Origin: Neisseriales bacterium
GTDB lineage: Bacteria; Pseudomonadota; Gammaproteobacteria; Burkholderiales; UBA11063
DNA: 33,375 nucleotides
Reading direction: 5' to 3'
NCBI GenBank assembly: GCA_008017145.1
Contig: SSGY01000224.1
Span: 1 to 33,375 of the forward strand
Made by a program: the position numbers and the translations under genes. Below are positions 1 to 7,532 of the stretch, piece by piece; position 1 is the stretch's first letter; every line of letters begins with the position of its first letter. The notes beneath the pieces were generated by a model. The model had not been told where the DNA came from. It saw nothing but the letters and a program-made list of their open reading frames with translations, and made no database searches.

Positions 1-14
1 AAGAGGAATAAACT

Positions 15-1490
15 ATGAGAAAACTAAATTACTTTCTAGCGTTGGTTTGCAGTGGGTTTACGGGCAGTTTTGCATGTACAACTATTATTGTTGGTAAAAA
101 TGCCACGAGTGATGGGTCTATTTTGGTCGGGCGCAATGTTGATGCTGGAAGTGGTAATGCTGCGGTTAATTTCTTATATCATCCTCCGCGTAAAGATGGT
201 TATGTCTATAAAAATATCGAAGAATCTGATAATACATTTACCTATCAATTACCAAATAACCTAATGGGGTATAGTGGCGTTTCTGATTGGCAAACTAACT
301 ATAGCAGTTTTGAAGAAGTTGGATTTAATGATGCTGGTGCTGGTATTTCAGGAACTGAAACTATTCAAAGCAATCCACAAACGCTTAAAGTTGATCCATA
401 TGTGACGAATAACGGAATTATTGAGGAAGCAATTCCTACAGTCTTGTTGCCACAAATGAAATCAGCTCGTGAGGGTGTGATGCTGCTTGGAAAAATTATT
501 GAAGCTCAGGGCTCTGGTGAGGGTTTTGGTGTAGCATTTGTTGATAAGAATGAGGTTTGGTATCTGGAAAATGCTGGTGGTCACCAATGGTTAGCCGTTC
601 GTGTGCCTGATAATGCTTATTTTGTTAGTGCAAATCAATCACGTTTAGGCAAAGTTGACCTTAAAGATAGTAAAAATTACCTTGCTTCACCAAATTTGAT
701 TACTTTTGCTGAAAAAAATGGTTTATATAACCCGAAACAGGATGGTGAATTTAATTTTCATAAGGTCTATGGACAAAATAATGCAACTGATGTAGCATAC
801 AATTATCCTCGTGTTAGCTATTTGCAGGGTAAATATACAGCTAAAACGCTGAAACATCCAGTAAATGATGGTGATTTTCCTGTATTTTTGAAACCAGATC
901 ATAAATTAAGTGTAGCAGATGTTGAAAGTGGGTTACAAAATTACTACCAAGGTACCGCGTTTGATCCGTACACTTCCCAGAACCCTAACACTACAGCTCG
1001 CCCAATCGCTGTTTATCGGACTCAGCAATCCCATGTCTTGCAAGTGCGCCCTAATTTACCCGCGCCGATTGCGAATGTTGAATACCTAGAGCTAGGAATG
1101 ACTGCACTGGGGATTTATTTGCCATTCTATCAGGGTGCAACAATTCCTGATAGCTATAAATTAGCTACAGGTAAAGCGGATAACGATTCAGCATACTGGA
1201 AATTCCGTAAAGTTCAAGCATTAGCTTTACTTAATTTTCCTAAATACGCACCATTGGTTCAAGCGCGTTATGCACAGCTAAACCAGCAAATTAGTTTGAA
1301 ACAAAAAGAGTTTGAAGCGTTGTACCGTAAAGAGTATAAGAAAGATCCGCTTAAAGCTAAACAAATGTTGGATCAATTTACTCACACAACAGTAAATGAG
1401 GCATTTTTAGTATCAGATGAGCTGGCTAATCAAATTATTACCGATAAATCTGACGAAATTAATAAAACATATAAATTTCATGGAGATTAA
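15..1490 (+). CDS. Secreted C69-family dipeptidase (Ntn hydrolase)
   Basis: The product is a peptidase family C69 (PepD-like) dipeptidase of 491 residues. A short hydrophobic leader (residues 1-20, ending GSFA) is followed by Cys21 in the context ACTTIIVGKNAT and then GRNVD. In C69 enzymes this Cys becomes the N-terminal nucleophile after processing. The body contains an ENAGGHQW segment typical of the family, and the length is normal for it. The ATG at 15 follows an AAGAGGA ribosome binding site. The leader implies export to the periplasm or cell surface, where it would cleave dipeptides; substrate specificity is not readable. Cys21 could be mistaken for a lipobox, but the preceding S-F-A does not fit well. 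The promoter lies outside the window, and a hairpin terminator follows at 1516-1570. Confidence 0.9.
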   Translation: MRKLNYFLALVCSGFTGSFACTTIIVGKNATSDGSILVGRNVDAGSGNAAVNFLYHPPRKDGYVYKNIEESDNTFTYQLPNNLMGYSGVSDWQTNYSSFEEVGFNDAGAGISGTETIQSNPQTLKVDPYVTNNGIIEEAIPTVLLPQMKSAREGVMLLGKIIEAQGSGEGFGVAFVDKNEVWYLENAGGHQWLAVRVPDNAYFVSANQSRLGKVDLKDSKNYLASPNLITFAEKNGLYNPKQDGEFNFHKVYGQNNATDVAYNYPRVSYLQGKYTAKTLKHPVNDGDFPVFLKPDHKLSVADVESGLQNYYQGTAFDPYTSQNPNTTARPIAVYRTQQSHVLQVRPNLPAPIANVEYLELGMTALGIYLPFYQGATIPDSYKLATGKADNDSAYWKFRKVQALALLNFPKYAPLVQARYAQLNQQISLKQKEFEALYRKEYKKDPLKAKQMLDQFTHTTVNEAFLVSDELANQIITDKSDEINKTYKFHGD

Positions 1491-1515
1491 TTAGTTGTAA
1501 ATACTAAATGTTGTA

Positions 1516-1570
1516 AGCTCGTTATTTGGGTGTGAGTAATTTTTGCTCAGATACGAGCTCGTGTTTTTTT
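1516..1570 (+). terminator. Rho-independent terminator after the C69 dipeptidase
   Basis: AGCTCGT (1516-1522) pairs with ACGAGCT (1553-1559), with an inner GAGTAA/TTGCTC arm. A run of seven T follows at 1564-1570. It lies between the convergent dipeptidase and greA genes. The T run is on the plus strand, so it should mainly end dipeptidase transcription. Confidence 0.75.
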
Positions 1571-1572
1571 AG

Positions 1573-2049
1573 TTAGTCGAATGAGACATCTAGAATTTCA
1601 TATTCTTTAGTACCACTTGGTACTTTTACTTCAACAACATCACCACTACGCTTACCAATTAGACTTTTGGCAACTGGAGTATTAACTGAGATTTTACGTA
1701 ATTTGACATCCGCTTCATCATCACCAACTATTTGGTAACGAATAGTTTCGTCACTTTCTAGGTCTAGTAATTCAATGGTTGCGCCAAACACGATTTTACC
1801 TTCGCTATCGACCTTACTAAGATCTATAATTTGGGCATGAGATAATTTGGATTCAATTTCTGCAATACGCCCTTCAACAAATGCTTGACGTTCCTTGGCT
1901 GCATCATACTCGGCATTTTCTGAAAGATCACCGTGACTTCGAGCTTCAGAAATAGCTTGAATAACACTTGGGCGCTCAACGCTTTTAAGGTTGCGCAATT
2001 CTTCTTCGAGTTGTTTAGCACCAGTTTGAGTCATAGGAAATTTTTGCAT
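1573..2049 (-). CDS. greA: Transcription elongation factor GreA
   Basis: GreA binds RNA polymerase through the secondary channel and stimulates cleavage of backtracked transcripts. The 158-residue product has the two expected parts. An N-terminal coiled coil (about 1-75) carries the motif [16 protein letters not shown], whose acidic tip residues position the catalytic Mg. The C-terminal FKBP-like domain (about 80-158) contains IVGDDEADV and SPIA/G-like segments ([11 protein letters not shown]). The frame opens five codons further upstream with TTG (2064), but GreA proteins start MQ-x-x-PMT, and the ATG at 2049 gives exactly the E. coli length. A weak GGA lies 10 nt upstream. It is transcribed convergently with the dipeptidase gene. 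Confidence 0.96.
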   Translation of the reverse strand: MQKFPMTQTGAKQLEEELRNLKSVERPSVIQAISEARSHGDLSENAEYDAAKERQAFVEGRIAEIESKLSHAQIIDLSKVDSEGKIVFGATIELLDLESDETIRYQIVGDDEADVKLRKISVNTPVAKSLIGKRSGDVVEVKVPSGTKEYEILDVSFD

Positions 2050-2097
2050 ATCAATGAAATCCAATTTAAGTTAAATAGTAATTATTTTATTTAAAAT

Positions 2098-2127
2098 AAA
2101 AAAACCGAGGTTTAACGCTCGGTTTTT
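2098..2127 (-). terminator. Terminator downstream of the Ala/Lys-rich small gene
   Basis: AAAACCGAG (2101-2109) pairs with CTCGGTTTT (2118-2126) around an 8-nt loop. Flanking A and T runs let it work in either direction. It lies just past the stop of the small minus-strand gene at 2159-2347. A second small hairpin (ACACC 2137-2141 with GGTGT 2148-2152) lies between the two. Confidence 0.8.
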
Positions 2128-2158
2128 AATAATTATACACCCGTAAAGGTGTGGGTAA

Positions 2159-2347
2159 TTATTTAGAAGCTTCAGCTTTAGGTGCAGCAGCAGTGTGTGA
2201 TGCAGCTTTTTTATGAGATTTTTTATGAGATTTTTTATGAGCTTTAGAAGCAGCAGGTTTTGCAGCAGCTTCAGGAGCAGAAGCCTCAGCAGCAAAAGCA
2301 GAAGTAGCGAAAGCACCAGCGATAAGAACAGCTAATAATTTTTTCAT
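2159..2347 (-). CDS. Small exported Ala/Lys/His-rich protein, acid-shock (Asr)-like
   Basis: This 62-residue precursor has a clear signal peptide (MKKLLAVLIAGAFATSAFA, cleavage about residue 19). A mature part follows made almost only of A, K, S, H, P and E, with the tandem unit KKSH repeated (HKKSHKKSHKKA, about 37-48). The mature chain is very basic and probably unstructured. Composition and layout resemble the enterobacterial acid-shock protein Asr, a periplasmic intrinsically disordered protein, but homology cannot be shown from such low complexity. The start is supported by AAGGA 8 nt before the ATG. An independent terminator follows at 2098-2127, so it is a single-gene unit. A longer frame overlapping it on the same strand (2071-2316) gives a leucine-only nonsense product and is discarded. 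Confidence 0.75.
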   Translation of the reverse strand: MKKLLAVLIAGAFATSAFAAEASAPEAAAKPAASKAHKKSHKKSHKKAASHTAAAPKAEASK

Positions 2348-2645
2348 GTAAGTTTTCCTTAAAAGTACAATAATTTATATGTAAAGTATCGTTATTTGTA
2401 TAATATAAATGACAATACATTTGGCGTTATTCTACACCATACCCAAAGATTATGCAATATTTTTTTATAATTATTTTGTGCAGTGCAGCAAAGATTGTCT
2501 CTTGAAATTAGAATACACTAGCCTTATATAGGTTTTATAGTCTCAAAATAAATTTAACCATCTTGTAAAATTATTCCAAATTACTGGTTTGGTTTGATGT
2601 TAAAATAATGTCCGAGTTTTTTACTAAATTATTTAGGAGCATGTT
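2348..2645. other. Divergent intergenic region (298 bp)
   Basis: Very AT-rich spacer between the Asr-like gene (minus) and the peroxiredoxin gene (plus), so it must hold both promoters. On the plus strand TGT-TAAAAT at 2598-2606 fits an extended -10 for the peroxiredoxin gene, with no good -35. I see no RNA gene or convincing operator. Confidence 0.4.
2598..2606 (+). promoter_or_regulatory. Candidate extended -10 for the peroxiredoxin gene
   Basis: TGTTAAAAT has the TGn extension before a 5/6 match to TATAAT, about 40 bp upstream of the start codon. No recognisable -35 lies 17 bp upstream. Confidence 0.4.
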
Positions 2646-3278
2646 ATGAGTTGTTGTGATACAAATTATTTTTACCCTCAAGTATTAGTTGGTCAAGAAG
2701 CGCCTGATTTCACTGCTGCCGCAGTATTGGGTTCTGGCGAAATCGTTGATAACTTTAATTTTAAAGAAGCAACTAAAGGTAAATATGCGGTAGTGTTTTT
2801 CTATCCTTTAGATTTTACTTTTGTTTGTCCTTCAGAATTAATCGCATTTGATCACCGTTTGGCTGATTTTAAAGCAAAAAATGTTGAAGTGATTGGTGTT
2901 TCTATTGATTCACACTTTACTCATGCAGCATGGCGCAATACACCAGTTAATCAAGGTGGTATTGGTCAAGTTGGTTATCCATTAGTTGCGGATATCAAAC
3001 ACGAAATTTGCCAAAGTTTTGGTGTTGAAGCTGCTGGTGGTGTTGCTTACCGTGGTTCATTCTTAATTGACAAAAACGGTGTAGTTCGCCATATGGTTGT
3101 TAATGATTTACCATTAGGACGTAATATTGATGAAATGTTACGTATGGTTGATGCATTACAATTTACTGAAGAGCATGGCGAAGTTTGTCCAGCTGGTTGG
3201 AATAAAGGTAAAGCAGGTATGAAAGCATCTACTTCAGGTGTTGCTGAATATTTAGCTAGCCACGCTGAACAACTATAA
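2646..3278 (+). CDS. Typical 2-Cys peroxiredoxin (AhpC/Prx1 type)
   Basis: This 210-residue cytosolic thiol peroxidase reduces H2O2 and organic hydroperoxides. The peroxidatic Cys61 sits in PLDFTFVCPSE and the resolving Cys181 in HGEVCPAGW. Together they define a typical 2-Cys enzyme whose disulfide forms between subunits. GGIG (about 104-107) is present, but the C-terminal YF motif that makes eukaryotic enzymes sensitive to over-oxidation is absent. The ATG at 2646 is chosen because AGGAG lies 7 nt upstream; the ATG at 2641 is followed at once by a stop. The gene stands alone between its own promoter region and a terminator at 3313-3337. The reductant (AhpF, thioredoxin or other) is not encoded nearby. 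Confidence 0.95.
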   Translation: MSCCDTNYFYPQVLVGQEAPDFTAAAVLGSGEIVDNFNFKEATKGKYAVVFFYPLDFTFVCPSELIAFDHRLADFKAKNVEVIGVSIDSHFTHAAWRNTPVNQGGIGQVGYPLVADIKHEICQSFGVEAAGGVAYRGSFLIDKNGVVRHMVVNDLPLGRNIDEMLRMVDALQFTEEHGEVCPAGWNKGKAGMKASTSGVAEYLASHAEQL

Positions 3279-3312
3279 TCAAATACTTTTTGAGTATATT
3301 GGATAGGCTATA

Positions 3313-3337
3313 ATCCCACTTTGGTGGGATTTTTTTA
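3313..3337 (+). terminator. Terminator after the peroxiredoxin gene
   Basis: ATCCCAC (3313-3319) pairs with GTGGGAT (3324-3330) around a 4-nt loop and runs into eight T (3330-3337). It ends only 13 nt before the next start codon, so the NIF3 gene depends on read-through or on a promoter overlapping the hairpin. GGCTATAAT at 3306-3314 is a possible -10. Confidence 0.85.
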
Positions 3338-3350
3338 TTGGAGATTACTT

Positions 3351-4106
3351 ATGCAACGTGATGAGTTAATTAAACAACTGAATACTTTATTTCAAGCTGA
3401 TAGGTTTAAAGATTATTGTCCAAATGGGTTACAAATAGAAGGCACTTCTGAAATAAATAAAATTGTCTGTGGTGTTTCGATTAGCCAAGAGCTCATTGAT
3501 CATGCTATAGCGCAAAATGCTGATGCTATAATTGTTCATCATGGCATATTTTGGAATAAGGATCAATACCAGATAGTTGGTGTAAAATATCAGCGTATTG
3601 CCAAGCTGATTAAAAATAATATTAATCTAATTGCTTACCATTTACCGCTTGATTGTCATGCTGAGTTAGGTAATAATGCACAACTAGCTCGTGTATTGGG
3701 GTTAAACGTACATGGACAAGCATTTGATACACAATATCAATTAGATCTAATTTGGTATGGCGAATTGACTAAAGTATTAAGCGGTAGTGAATTTGCTGAG
3801 CATTATACACGTGAAACTGGTCATCAACCACTATTACTCGGCAATCCCCAAAAACAAATCAAAAAAATTGCATGGTGTACTGGTGGTGCAAATAGCTTAT
3901 TTGATCAAGCAATTAATTTAGGAGTGGATTGTTTTATTAGCGGCGAGGTTAGCGAACCAATGAAATCAATAGCTGAAGAAAACGATGTTCTATATCTGGC
4001 AGGTGGTCACTATGTAACTGAGCGTTATGGGATTATGGCGCTTGCTAATTACTTAAGCAGCATAGGTTATAACGCTGAATTTATTGAGCTATATAATCCA
4101 GTTTAA
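3351..4106 (+). CDS. NIF3 family protein (YbgI / GTP cyclohydrolase I type 2-like)
   Basis: This 251-residue member of the NIF3 family forms toroidal hexamers with a dinuclear metal site; its biochemical role is unsettled. Metal-binding signatures are visible: IVHHGIFW (about 62-69), HLPLDCH (about 97-103), and GGHYVTERYG near the C-terminus, supplying the last His and Glu ligands. The frame is open ten codons further upstream, but that extension starts with TTG inside the preceding terminator. The ATG at 3351 has GGAG 7 nt upstream and matches the E. coli YbgI length (about 247). The next gene is convergent, with 6 bp between the stop codons. Confidence 0.92.
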   Translation: MQRDELIKQLNTLFQADRFKDYCPNGLQIEGTSEINKIVCGVSISQELIDHAIAQNADAIIVHHGIFWNKDQYQIVGVKYQRIAKLIKNNINLIAYHLPLDCHAELGNNAQLARVLGLNVHGQAFDTQYQLDLIWYGELTKVLSGSEFAEHYTRETGHQPLLLGNPQKQIKKIAWCTGGANSLFDQAINLGVDCFISGEVSEPMKSIAEENDVLYLAGGHYVTERYGIMALANYLSSIGYNAEFIELYNPV

Positions 4107-4112
4107 GTGCAA

Positions 4113-5243
4113 TTAAATGTCACAATGGTGGGCTTCTTCACCAATATAACGTTTACATAATGGTTCTATGCTATCATCATCTTGAAATGTGCTAATTCCT
4201 AAGTCAATTGCGTGACGAAGTGGGCTATTGCTCTTTACTGCAAAAGCTAATTCGTCATTTTCTAATATTACTGGGCTGAGCATTAAATTTGGAAGATTAT
4301 GGTGACGTAAATATTCTACAGCAACAGGAGTGTCGCTAACGATACCATTTACTTTTCCAGCATCTAATAATTTAATTGCTTCTTCAATGTCTTTTACTTT
4401 TGTTACCATTATTCCATTTTTCTCGGCAACTTCAATATTAAATTGTCCTTTAACTCCAGCTACTTTGGCAGCTTGTAAACCAGCTAGGGTTGAGGTAGTT
4501 TGACTACTTTTATAACGGGCAATAGTTAGTGCTGACGTAAAATTAGCATTAATCGCAGTAAAAATTGCTGCAGCAATAATTACCCAGAATATTCCGATAA
4601 TTCTACCTTGCGTGGTTATTGGCATATAATCTACTTTTTTTTGAAAAAGATGCAGCCAGATGCGCTGAGTTAAACTGGGGTATTGATTATTGGCAGCTAC
4701 TCCTTCACGAGCTTTATTTCGCTCAAAAAGCCAGAGTAAGGTTAGATAAGCGGCAAAAGATAAGATCAAGATTATTATGATGTGGAGTAAGTTTTTGCTA
4801 AGAAGCATATGTGCTATGTCTAGTATTCCAAGTTCATTACGTTTGCTAATAACACCAATTGAACTTAGATAAAATGGACGTGAGAAGTCAACTTTTTCCA
4901 GTCGTGCCGCAGAAACCGAAATTGGACCGATAACTACATCGAGATTATTTGAGTTGGCTAGTGTATCAATAATGCTTTCCATATGGTTGCTACTTAACGG
5001 AGTGTAAACAAATTGCCAATGGTTTATTTTAGCAATTCTTTCCCAAATATCAACCGCAATCCCTGAATAATGACCGTCAATATTTTGTGCAAAAGGCATG
5101 TCCATAATTACACCGACATGGATTAGTTTTGGTACTGATGTTGATGGCTTTGGGTTAGTATCTGAGGCAAAAGTATTATGGATGCCAATAATAGCTAAGC
5201 AGAGTAATATAAATAATTTATGTAGAGATCTCCCTCGTTTCAA
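4113..5243 (-). CDS. Prokaryotic ionotropic glutamate receptor-like protein (solute-binding domain split by a channel domain)
   Basis: The 376-residue product has a signal peptide (about 1-27, ending TFASD). Next comes lobe 1 of a family 3 periplasmic amino-acid-binding domain (about 38-140; VGVIMDMPF, DVVIGPISVSAARLEKVDFSRPF). A membrane segment (153-173) is followed by a short re-entrant/pore stretch (about 190-211) and a second membrane segment (212-241, GRIIGIFWV...INANFTSALT). Binding-domain lobe 2 (about 250-370, VSDTPVAVEYL) closes the protein. This order is that of GluR0-type receptors, and ANFTSALT parallels the SYTANLA gating motif. The potassium filter TVGYGD usual in bacterial members is absent; the position reads QKKVDYMPITTQGR. 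Translation starts at TTG (5243) with GAGGG 7 nt upstream. It likely senses an extracellular amino acid, and conduction is uncertain. An ABC solute-binding protein is unlikely given the two membrane spans. Confidence 0.82.
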   Translation of the reverse strand: MKRGRSLHKLFILLCLAIIGIHNTFASDTNPKPSTSVPKLIHVGVIMDMPFAQNIDGHYSGIAVDIWERIAKINHWQFVYTPLSSNHMESIIDTLANSNNLDVVIGPISVSAARLEKVDFSRPFYLSSIGVISKRNELGILDIAHMLLSKNLLHIIIILILSFAAYLTLLWLFERNKAREGVAANNQYPSLTQRIWLHLFQKKVDYMPITTQGRIIGIFWVIIAAAIFTAINANFTSALTIARYKSSQTTSTLAGLQAAKVAGVKGQFNIEVAEKNGIMVTKVKDIEEAIKLLDAGKVNGIVSDTPVAVEYLRHHNLPNLMLSPVILENDELAFAVKSNSPLRHAIDLGISTFQDDDSIEPLCKRYIGEEAHHCDI

Positions 5244-5533
5244 TTTAATTCCCTCTATATTTAAAATTTAAGTATACTCTTTTGTTCCACTTGGCATGAA
5301 AAGTGAAGTTAATACGTTATTATACTGGATAAGCTTTAGGTTGGTTGATATGGGTTTTTATTTTGTAATGAAAACCACGATTAGTCTTGAGTAAGTATGA
5401 AGAATTAAGATGGAGTAATATATAAATTCTGCGTATGGTAATATTCAGTATAGGTATGGTACACGCTTAATTGTTATAGATTTTAGAAAATAGCCAAAAC
5501 AGTCGTATTAATGATAAATTGAAAGTGATAGTC
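5244..5533. other. Divergent intergenic region (290 bp)
   Basis: Spacer between the receptor-like gene (minus) and the acetyltransferase gene (plus). It is AT-rich and must contain promoters for both. On the minus strand TATACT (complement of 5271-5276) could be a -10. I see no strong dyad, RNA gene or small reading frame. Confidence 0.35.
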
Positions 5534-6379
5534 ATGGAGTATCAAATCAAAACAGCGGATTTAGATGAAATTCGTATTATGCTTGAATGGGCGAGAATTG
5601 AAGGGTGGAATCCTGGTCTGGATGATGCTTCAACTTTCCAGAAAGCTGACCCTAGTGGCTTTTTTATCGGATATTTAAATGGCGCTCCTGTGGCAGCTAT
5701 TTCCAATGTTAGATATAGTTCTGAGTTTAGTTTTCTTGGTTTGTATATCGTGAAGCCTGAATTTCGTGGCTTAGGTTTGGGGTACAAAATTTGGCAGCAT
5801 GCTCTAAATTATTCTGCAGGCGCAGCACGTGGACTGGATGGGGTAGTGGAGCAGCAAGCTAATTATGTAAAATCAGGTTTTAAACTGGAACAGCGTAATA
5901 TTCGCTATTCATTAACCAAAAATGCTATTCGCAATTATAATGATACCAATCTTAAAATGGTAGATTTGCTTAATTTACAAATAGTTTTGACTTATGATGC
6001 AGATTTTTTTCCAGCGAAACGTGATAAATTTTTAACGGCTTGGTTACTGGCGCCACATGCGAAGTCTCTTGCTTATCTGGTGAATAATGAGATACAAGGT
6101 TATGGCGTAATTCGTAAATGCTCTAATGGGTATAAAATAGGTCCGCTTTTTGCTGACAAGCAAGAAGTGGCGATGGCGCTTTTTCAGGGCTTATGCAGTA
6201 GTGTTGCGCAAAATCAAAGTATATTTTTAGATATTCCAGAATCCAATCTAAAAGCTAAAGAGTTAGTAGATCATTTTAAAATGGACTCTATTTTTGAGAC
6301 CGCGCGGATGTATACTCAGCCAATTGGCGATATTTCTATGTCTCGCACTTATGGCATTACATCTTTTGAGCTTGGCTAA
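5534..6379 (+). CDS. GNAT-family N-acetyltransferase with C-terminal DUF1248-type domain
   Basis: The first about 130 of 281 residues form a GNAT fold. A strand FLGLYIVKPEFRG is followed by RGLGLGYKIWQHAL, the acetyl-CoA pyrophosphate-binding (Q/R)xxGxG/A loop and helix. The remaining about 150 residues resemble the second domain seen in YitH/YitI-type acetyltransferases (Acetyltransf_18, DUF1248), ending DSIFETARMYTQP. The frame is open to a TTG at 5519, but the ATG at 5534 starts directly at the conserved strand and I prefer it; neither has a strong ribosome binding site. The substrate is unknown. An imperfect hairpin (GGCGAT 6394-6399 with ATCGCC 6418-6423, no T run) lies in the 110 bp before the convergent pnuC-like gene. 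Confidence 0.85.
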   Translation: MEYQIKTADLDEIRIMLEWARIEGWNPGLDDASTFQKADPSGFFIGYLNGAPVAAISNVRYSSEFSFLGLYIVKPEFRGLGLGYKIWQHALNYSAGAARGLDGVVEQQANYVKSGFKLEQRNIRYSLTKNAIRNYNDTNLKMVDLLNLQIVLTYDADFFPAKRDKFLTAWLLAPHAKSLAYLVNNEIQGYGVIRKCSNGYKIGPLFADKQEVAMALFQGLCSSVAQNQSIFLDIPESNLKAKELVDHFKMDSIFETARMYTQPIGDISMSRTYGITSFELG

Positions 6380-6488
6380 TAGGTTGTTAGGTTGGCGATT
6401 CTGGCAACACGAGTGGGATCGCCACAGACAATGACACGTGATTGTATATCTTGTCCATCACAATTTATATGCGGCTGTTTTATAGCGC

Positions 6489-7208
6489 TTAACCTTCATT
6501 ATTTTTACGTGCCGCTTTAATCCATTCTATGGTTCCATTGAGCGCAATCGCGGTTAATAATACGTACTCTAGTGCCATAAAATAAACACCTTGCTTTGCG
6601 TAAAGCACAATACTAATCAAATCAATTATAACCCATACAATCCAATTTTCAACTAGTTTACGCGTCATTTGCACCATAGCAACAATTGACAGTATCGTAA
6701 CTGCAGCATCCATTAGCGGGTAAGGGTCAGGTTGGAGAGCTGGCATTGCAATAGATGGTATAACTAGTTGCATTAATTTAACAGCAATTAGCGTTAATGT
6801 ATTAAAGAAGAGATTAATGAAGTTCGCTAAAATGCCAATTGCAATTAATGAAGCTATTATTGTCAAGATTAATTGAGGCTTACTTAACCAACGAATTTTT
6901 AGCCCGTCATCGCTGGATGTCGATTTACCCCAAGCATATAATCCATAGAGATTCATGACGAAGAAAAAGATTTGTAAGAGTAAATTAGCATAAAGTTGAA
7001 TTTGGTAGAAGATTATAGCAAATAAGGTGACGTTAATTAGCCCAAAATAGAAATTAAAAAATTTTTCTTTGCTGGCATACCAGATACACAATAAACCAAA
7101 AATTGTTCCAACCGCTTCAATATAAGAGAGGCTATAGCCAACACCTAGATTAAAATGGTATAAAACTGTATTAATGCTCAGAAGATGAGCGATCATGTCA
7201 AACATCAT
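6489..7208 (-). CDS. pnuC: PnuC-family nicotinamide riboside (or related vitamin) transporter
   Basis: This hydrophobic protein of 239 residues has about seven membrane helices and no signal peptide, as expected for PnuC facilitators. These move nicotinamide riboside or thiamine-like vitamins across the inner membrane, driven by intracellular phosphorylation. Family signatures are visible: YIEAVGTIFGLLCIWYASKE in the first helices, a W-G-K-S segment after the third helix, and near the C-terminus ENWIVWVIIDLISI followed by KQGVYFMALEYV. The frame opens with TTG at 7211, but the ATG at 7208 (or 7205) is better placed relative to AAGAAAG at 7214-7220. No kinase (NadR) gene is adjacent, and I see no riboswitch upstream, so the exact vitamin is uncertain. 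Confidence 0.85.
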   Translation of the reverse strand: MMFDMIAHLLSINTVLYHFNLGVGYSLSYIEAVGTIFGLLCIWYASKEKFFNFYFGLINVTLFAIIFYQIQLYANLLLQIFFFVMNLYGLYAWGKSTSSDDGLKIRWLSKPQLILTIIASLIAIGILANFINLFFNTLTLIAVKLMQLVIPSIAMPALQPDPYPLMDAAVTILSIVAMVQMTRKLVENWIVWVIIDLISIVLYAKQGVYFMALEYVLLTAIALNGTIEWIKAARKNNEG

Positions 7209-7230
7209 CAAAACTTTCTTTTAATTTTTA

Positions 7231-7355
7231 GTAACTGCTCACCCTATGCAGTAATAGCGTCGTCACAAAGCTCCTCATGTACTTCTCGTGTACACTACGT
7301 CGCCTTGTTCCTAGCTCTTACAGCATATTGTGGCAGTTTATGAGTGAGTAGTTAC
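7231..7355. repeat. MITE-like imperfect palindromic element (about 125 bp)
   Basis: The outer arms GTAACTGCTCACCC (7231-7244) and the complement of 7342-7355 (GTAACTACTCACTC) match at 12 of 14. A second pair inside, TATGCAGTAATAGC against TATGCTGTAAGAGC from the opposite strand, also matches 12 of 14 after a 14-nt insertion in the right arm. The core holds GTAC-N7-GTAC (about 7279-7293). The whole can fold into a long cruciform and has no coding capacity. It sits between the divergent pnuC and beta-helix genes. Terminal inverted repeats, size and location suggest a non-autonomous or dispersed intergenic repeat. Only one copy is in this window. Confidence 0.6.
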
Positions 7356-7471
7356 AAATTTTGAATAAAAGGTGGTGCGCCGATTTTAGCATACTTTAGC
7401 CCAGTGCTTAGTTACAACATTTTGTAATCACTTTTAAATGTATTGCTTGTCATATAAACTCTAAAAAAATA

Positions 7472-7480
7472 TGCTAAAAT
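7472..7480 (+). promoter_or_regulatory. Candidate extended -10 for the beta-helix lipoprotein gene
   Basis: TGCTAAAAT: a TGn extension plus a 5/6 -10 hexamer, about 50 bp upstream of the start. TTGTCA at 7447-7452 is too far away (22 bp) to be an optimal -35. Confidence 0.45.
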
Positions 7481-7532
7481 GTACTGATACTCAATAAAGA
7501 GTTTAAAAGTGTGTCTTATACAGGGGGCTTTG

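Larger units (their letters stand above)
7212..7532. other. Divergent intergenic region (about 320 bp)
   Basis: Between pnuC (minus) and the beta-helix lipoprotein gene (plus). It holds the MITE-like palindrome (7231-7355), a plain AT-rich stretch, and a candidate extended -10 (TGCTAAAAT, 7472-7480) for the plus-strand gene. Nothing else is recognisable. Confidence 0.5.

Noticed and set aside
2071..2316. 81-codon frame on the minus strand overlapping the Asr-like gene
   Set aside because: The product is almost all Leu and Lys, caused by reading the Ala/Lys codons one base off; the other frame has a signal peptide and ribosome binding site.
4113..5243. ABC-transporter amino-acid-binding protein
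   Set aside because: The binding domain is split by two membrane spans and there are no permease or ATPase genes nearby.
6394..6423. Terminator between the GNAT gene and pnuC
   Set aside because: A 6-bp stem with an 18-nt loop and no T run on either strand is too weak to call.
7261..7320. Possible CRISPR-like or tRNA-like structure around GTAC-N7-GTAC
   Set aside because: There is only one unit, no spacer pattern and no cloverleaf; it is better explained as the core of the larger palindrome 7231-7355.
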